Positions 5,106-5,802 of a stretch of DNA of 5,802 nt are shown here, piece after piece. The stretch's first letter is position 1. Each line of letters begins with the position of its first letter. The translations under genes and the position numbers were made by a program. The notes below the pieces were generated by a model that was not told where the DNA came from, searched no databases, and saw only the letters and a list, made by a program, of their open reading frames with translations. The DNA is from Burkholderiales bacterium (lineage in GTDB: Bacteria > Pseudomonadota > Gammaproteobacteria > Burkholderiales > SG8-39), in NCBI GenBank assembly GCA_027457185.1, contig DAIDTN010000118.1, positions 1 through 5,802 of the forward strand, given 5' to 3'.

Positions 5106-5802
5106 TCAGGCGCCGTAGCGGCCGACGATGGTGATCGCGGAAACGTTCTGGCTGGGGAAGCCGCCGAGGTTGTGGGTCATGCCCAGAACCGGATCCGGGC
5201 GCTGGCGCTCGCCCGCGCGGCCCGACAGCTGCAGGTACATCTCGTAGATCATGCGCAGGCCCGAGGCGCCGATGGGATGGCCGAAACACTTGAGGCCGCC
5301 GTCGATCTGGCAGGGGATTTTTCCGGACGCATCGTAGAAGCCGTCGAGCACGTCGGCTATCGCCTTGCCTTCCTGCGAGATACCCAGGTCTTCCATGGTC
5401 ACCAGTTCCGTGACCGAGAAGCAATCATGCACGTCGAACAGCGAAATGCGCTTGCGCGGATCGGCTACGCCGGCTTCCTTGTAGGCGCGCGCAGCCGCTA
5501 TGCGCGTGGTGGCGAAGTAGGCGCCGTCCCATTCGCCGAACTGCGCTTCCTCACCGTTCGACACTGCGAGCTGCACCGCCTTCACGCCGACCAAATCCTT
5601 CTTGCCCAGGCCGCGCGCGATGTCGGGCGTGGTCACGATGGCGCAGGCCGAGCCGTCGGACACGCCGCAGCAGTCGTACAGTCCGAGGGGATCGGCGATC
5701 ATCGGCGCGTTGATCACGTCGTCTTCGGTGATCTTGTTGCGCAAGTGCGCCTTCGGGTTCAATGACGCGTTGTCGTGGCTCTTGACCGAGATATGCGCCA
5801 TG
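5106..5802 (-). CDS. SCP2-type thiolase / acetyl-CoA acetyltransferase, C-terminal part
   Basis: The - strand frame is open through the right edge; stop TGA is the complement of 5106-5108. About 232 residues are visible; a full thiolase of this type is about 380-430, so the N-terminus with the CxS nucleophile is missing. The ATG read at 5799-5801 is internal: NPKAHLRNKITEDDVINAP is mid-protein sequence in this family. Counting from that Met, HDCF (125-128, DVHDCFSVTEL) replaces the NEAF loop of classical thiolases and marks the SCP2-thiolase class. GHP (174-176, GHPIGASG) supplies the oxyanion-hole histidine. HNLGG (210-214) replaces the classical C-terminal CxG. Such enzymes cleave or form 3-oxoacyl-CoA thioesters, often with branched, aromatic or steroid side-chain substrates; the substrate here is unknown. 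It converges on asnS, so its operon partners lie beyond the right edge. Family call is strong. Confidence 0.9.
   Translation of the reverse strand, partial: MAHISVKSHDNASLNPKAHLRNKITEDDVINAPMIADPLGLYDCCGVSDGSACAIVTTPDIARGLGKKDLVGVKAVQLAVSNGEEAQFGEWDGAYFATTRIAAARAYKEAGVADPRKRISLFDVHDCFSVTELVTMEDLGISQEGKAIADVLDGFYDASGKIPCQIDGGLKCFGHPIGASGLRMIYEMYLQLSGRAGERQRPDPVLGMTHNLGGFPSQNVSAITIVGRYGA

Noticed and set aside
3640..5424. A 594-codon open frame on the - strand opposite asnS and into the thiolase
   Set aside because: It lies antisense to an unmistakable synthetase. Its composition is rich in His, Arg, Gly and Ala with no recognisable motif, which is what GC-rich antisense frames give.
4317..5765. 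A 482-codon + strand frame overlapping asnS and antisense to the thiolase
   Set aside because: It is Arg/Ala-rich, without motifs, and spans two real genes in the wrong frames.

Overview
This is GC-rich, densely coding bacterial DNA. The asparaginyl-tRNA synthetase aligns from end to end with the enterobacterial enzyme as I remember it (same length, same motifs). A GAF-GGDEF protein, an HD-GYP protein, a short-chain dehydrogenase and an SCP2-type thiolase sit around it. Together these suggest a proteobacterium, most likely a betaproteobacterium. That is inference from gene style, and no species can be named.

Layout, left to right. Bases 1-263 are the C-terminal end of an Ldh-family (malate/L-lactate/ureidoglycolate-type) NAD(P)-dependent oxidoreductase cut by the left edge. 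Bases 264-456 are a gap with three short inverted repeats and a possible -10 element. Next come two tightly spaced + strand cyclic-di-GMP genes. The first is a GAF-GGDEF diguanylate cyclase (457-1584, with a possible longer start at 358). The second is an HD-GYP phosphodiesterase with an N-terminal four-cysteine zinc-ribbon-like segment (1606-2364). A small FmdB-type zinc-ribbon protein follows (2436-2714), apparently translated from a nearly leaderless message. Then come a classical SDR oxidoreductase (2815-3603) and asnS (3661-5061). The right end is a - strand thiolase (5106-5802) that converges on asnS and runs off the right edge.

How the genes work together. The GGDEF and HD-GYP genes are only 21 nt apart and should be co-transcribed. 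They carry opposite predicted activities, synthesis and hydrolysis of c-di-GMP, and each has its own putative N-terminal sensor or metal module. This pair is the most interesting part of the window. The SDR and the thiolase could belong to acyl-CoA or alcohol/ketone metabolism, but they lie on opposite strands with asnS between them, so no shared pathway can be claimed. asnS is housekeeping.

No tRNA or rRNA, CRISPR array, insertion sequence, prophage gene or convincing rho-independent terminator was seen. No non-coding gap exceeds 300 bases. I found no clear evidence of a wholly new system. The findings concern variant catalytic motifs, an unusual domain pairing, start-site questions and possible operators.
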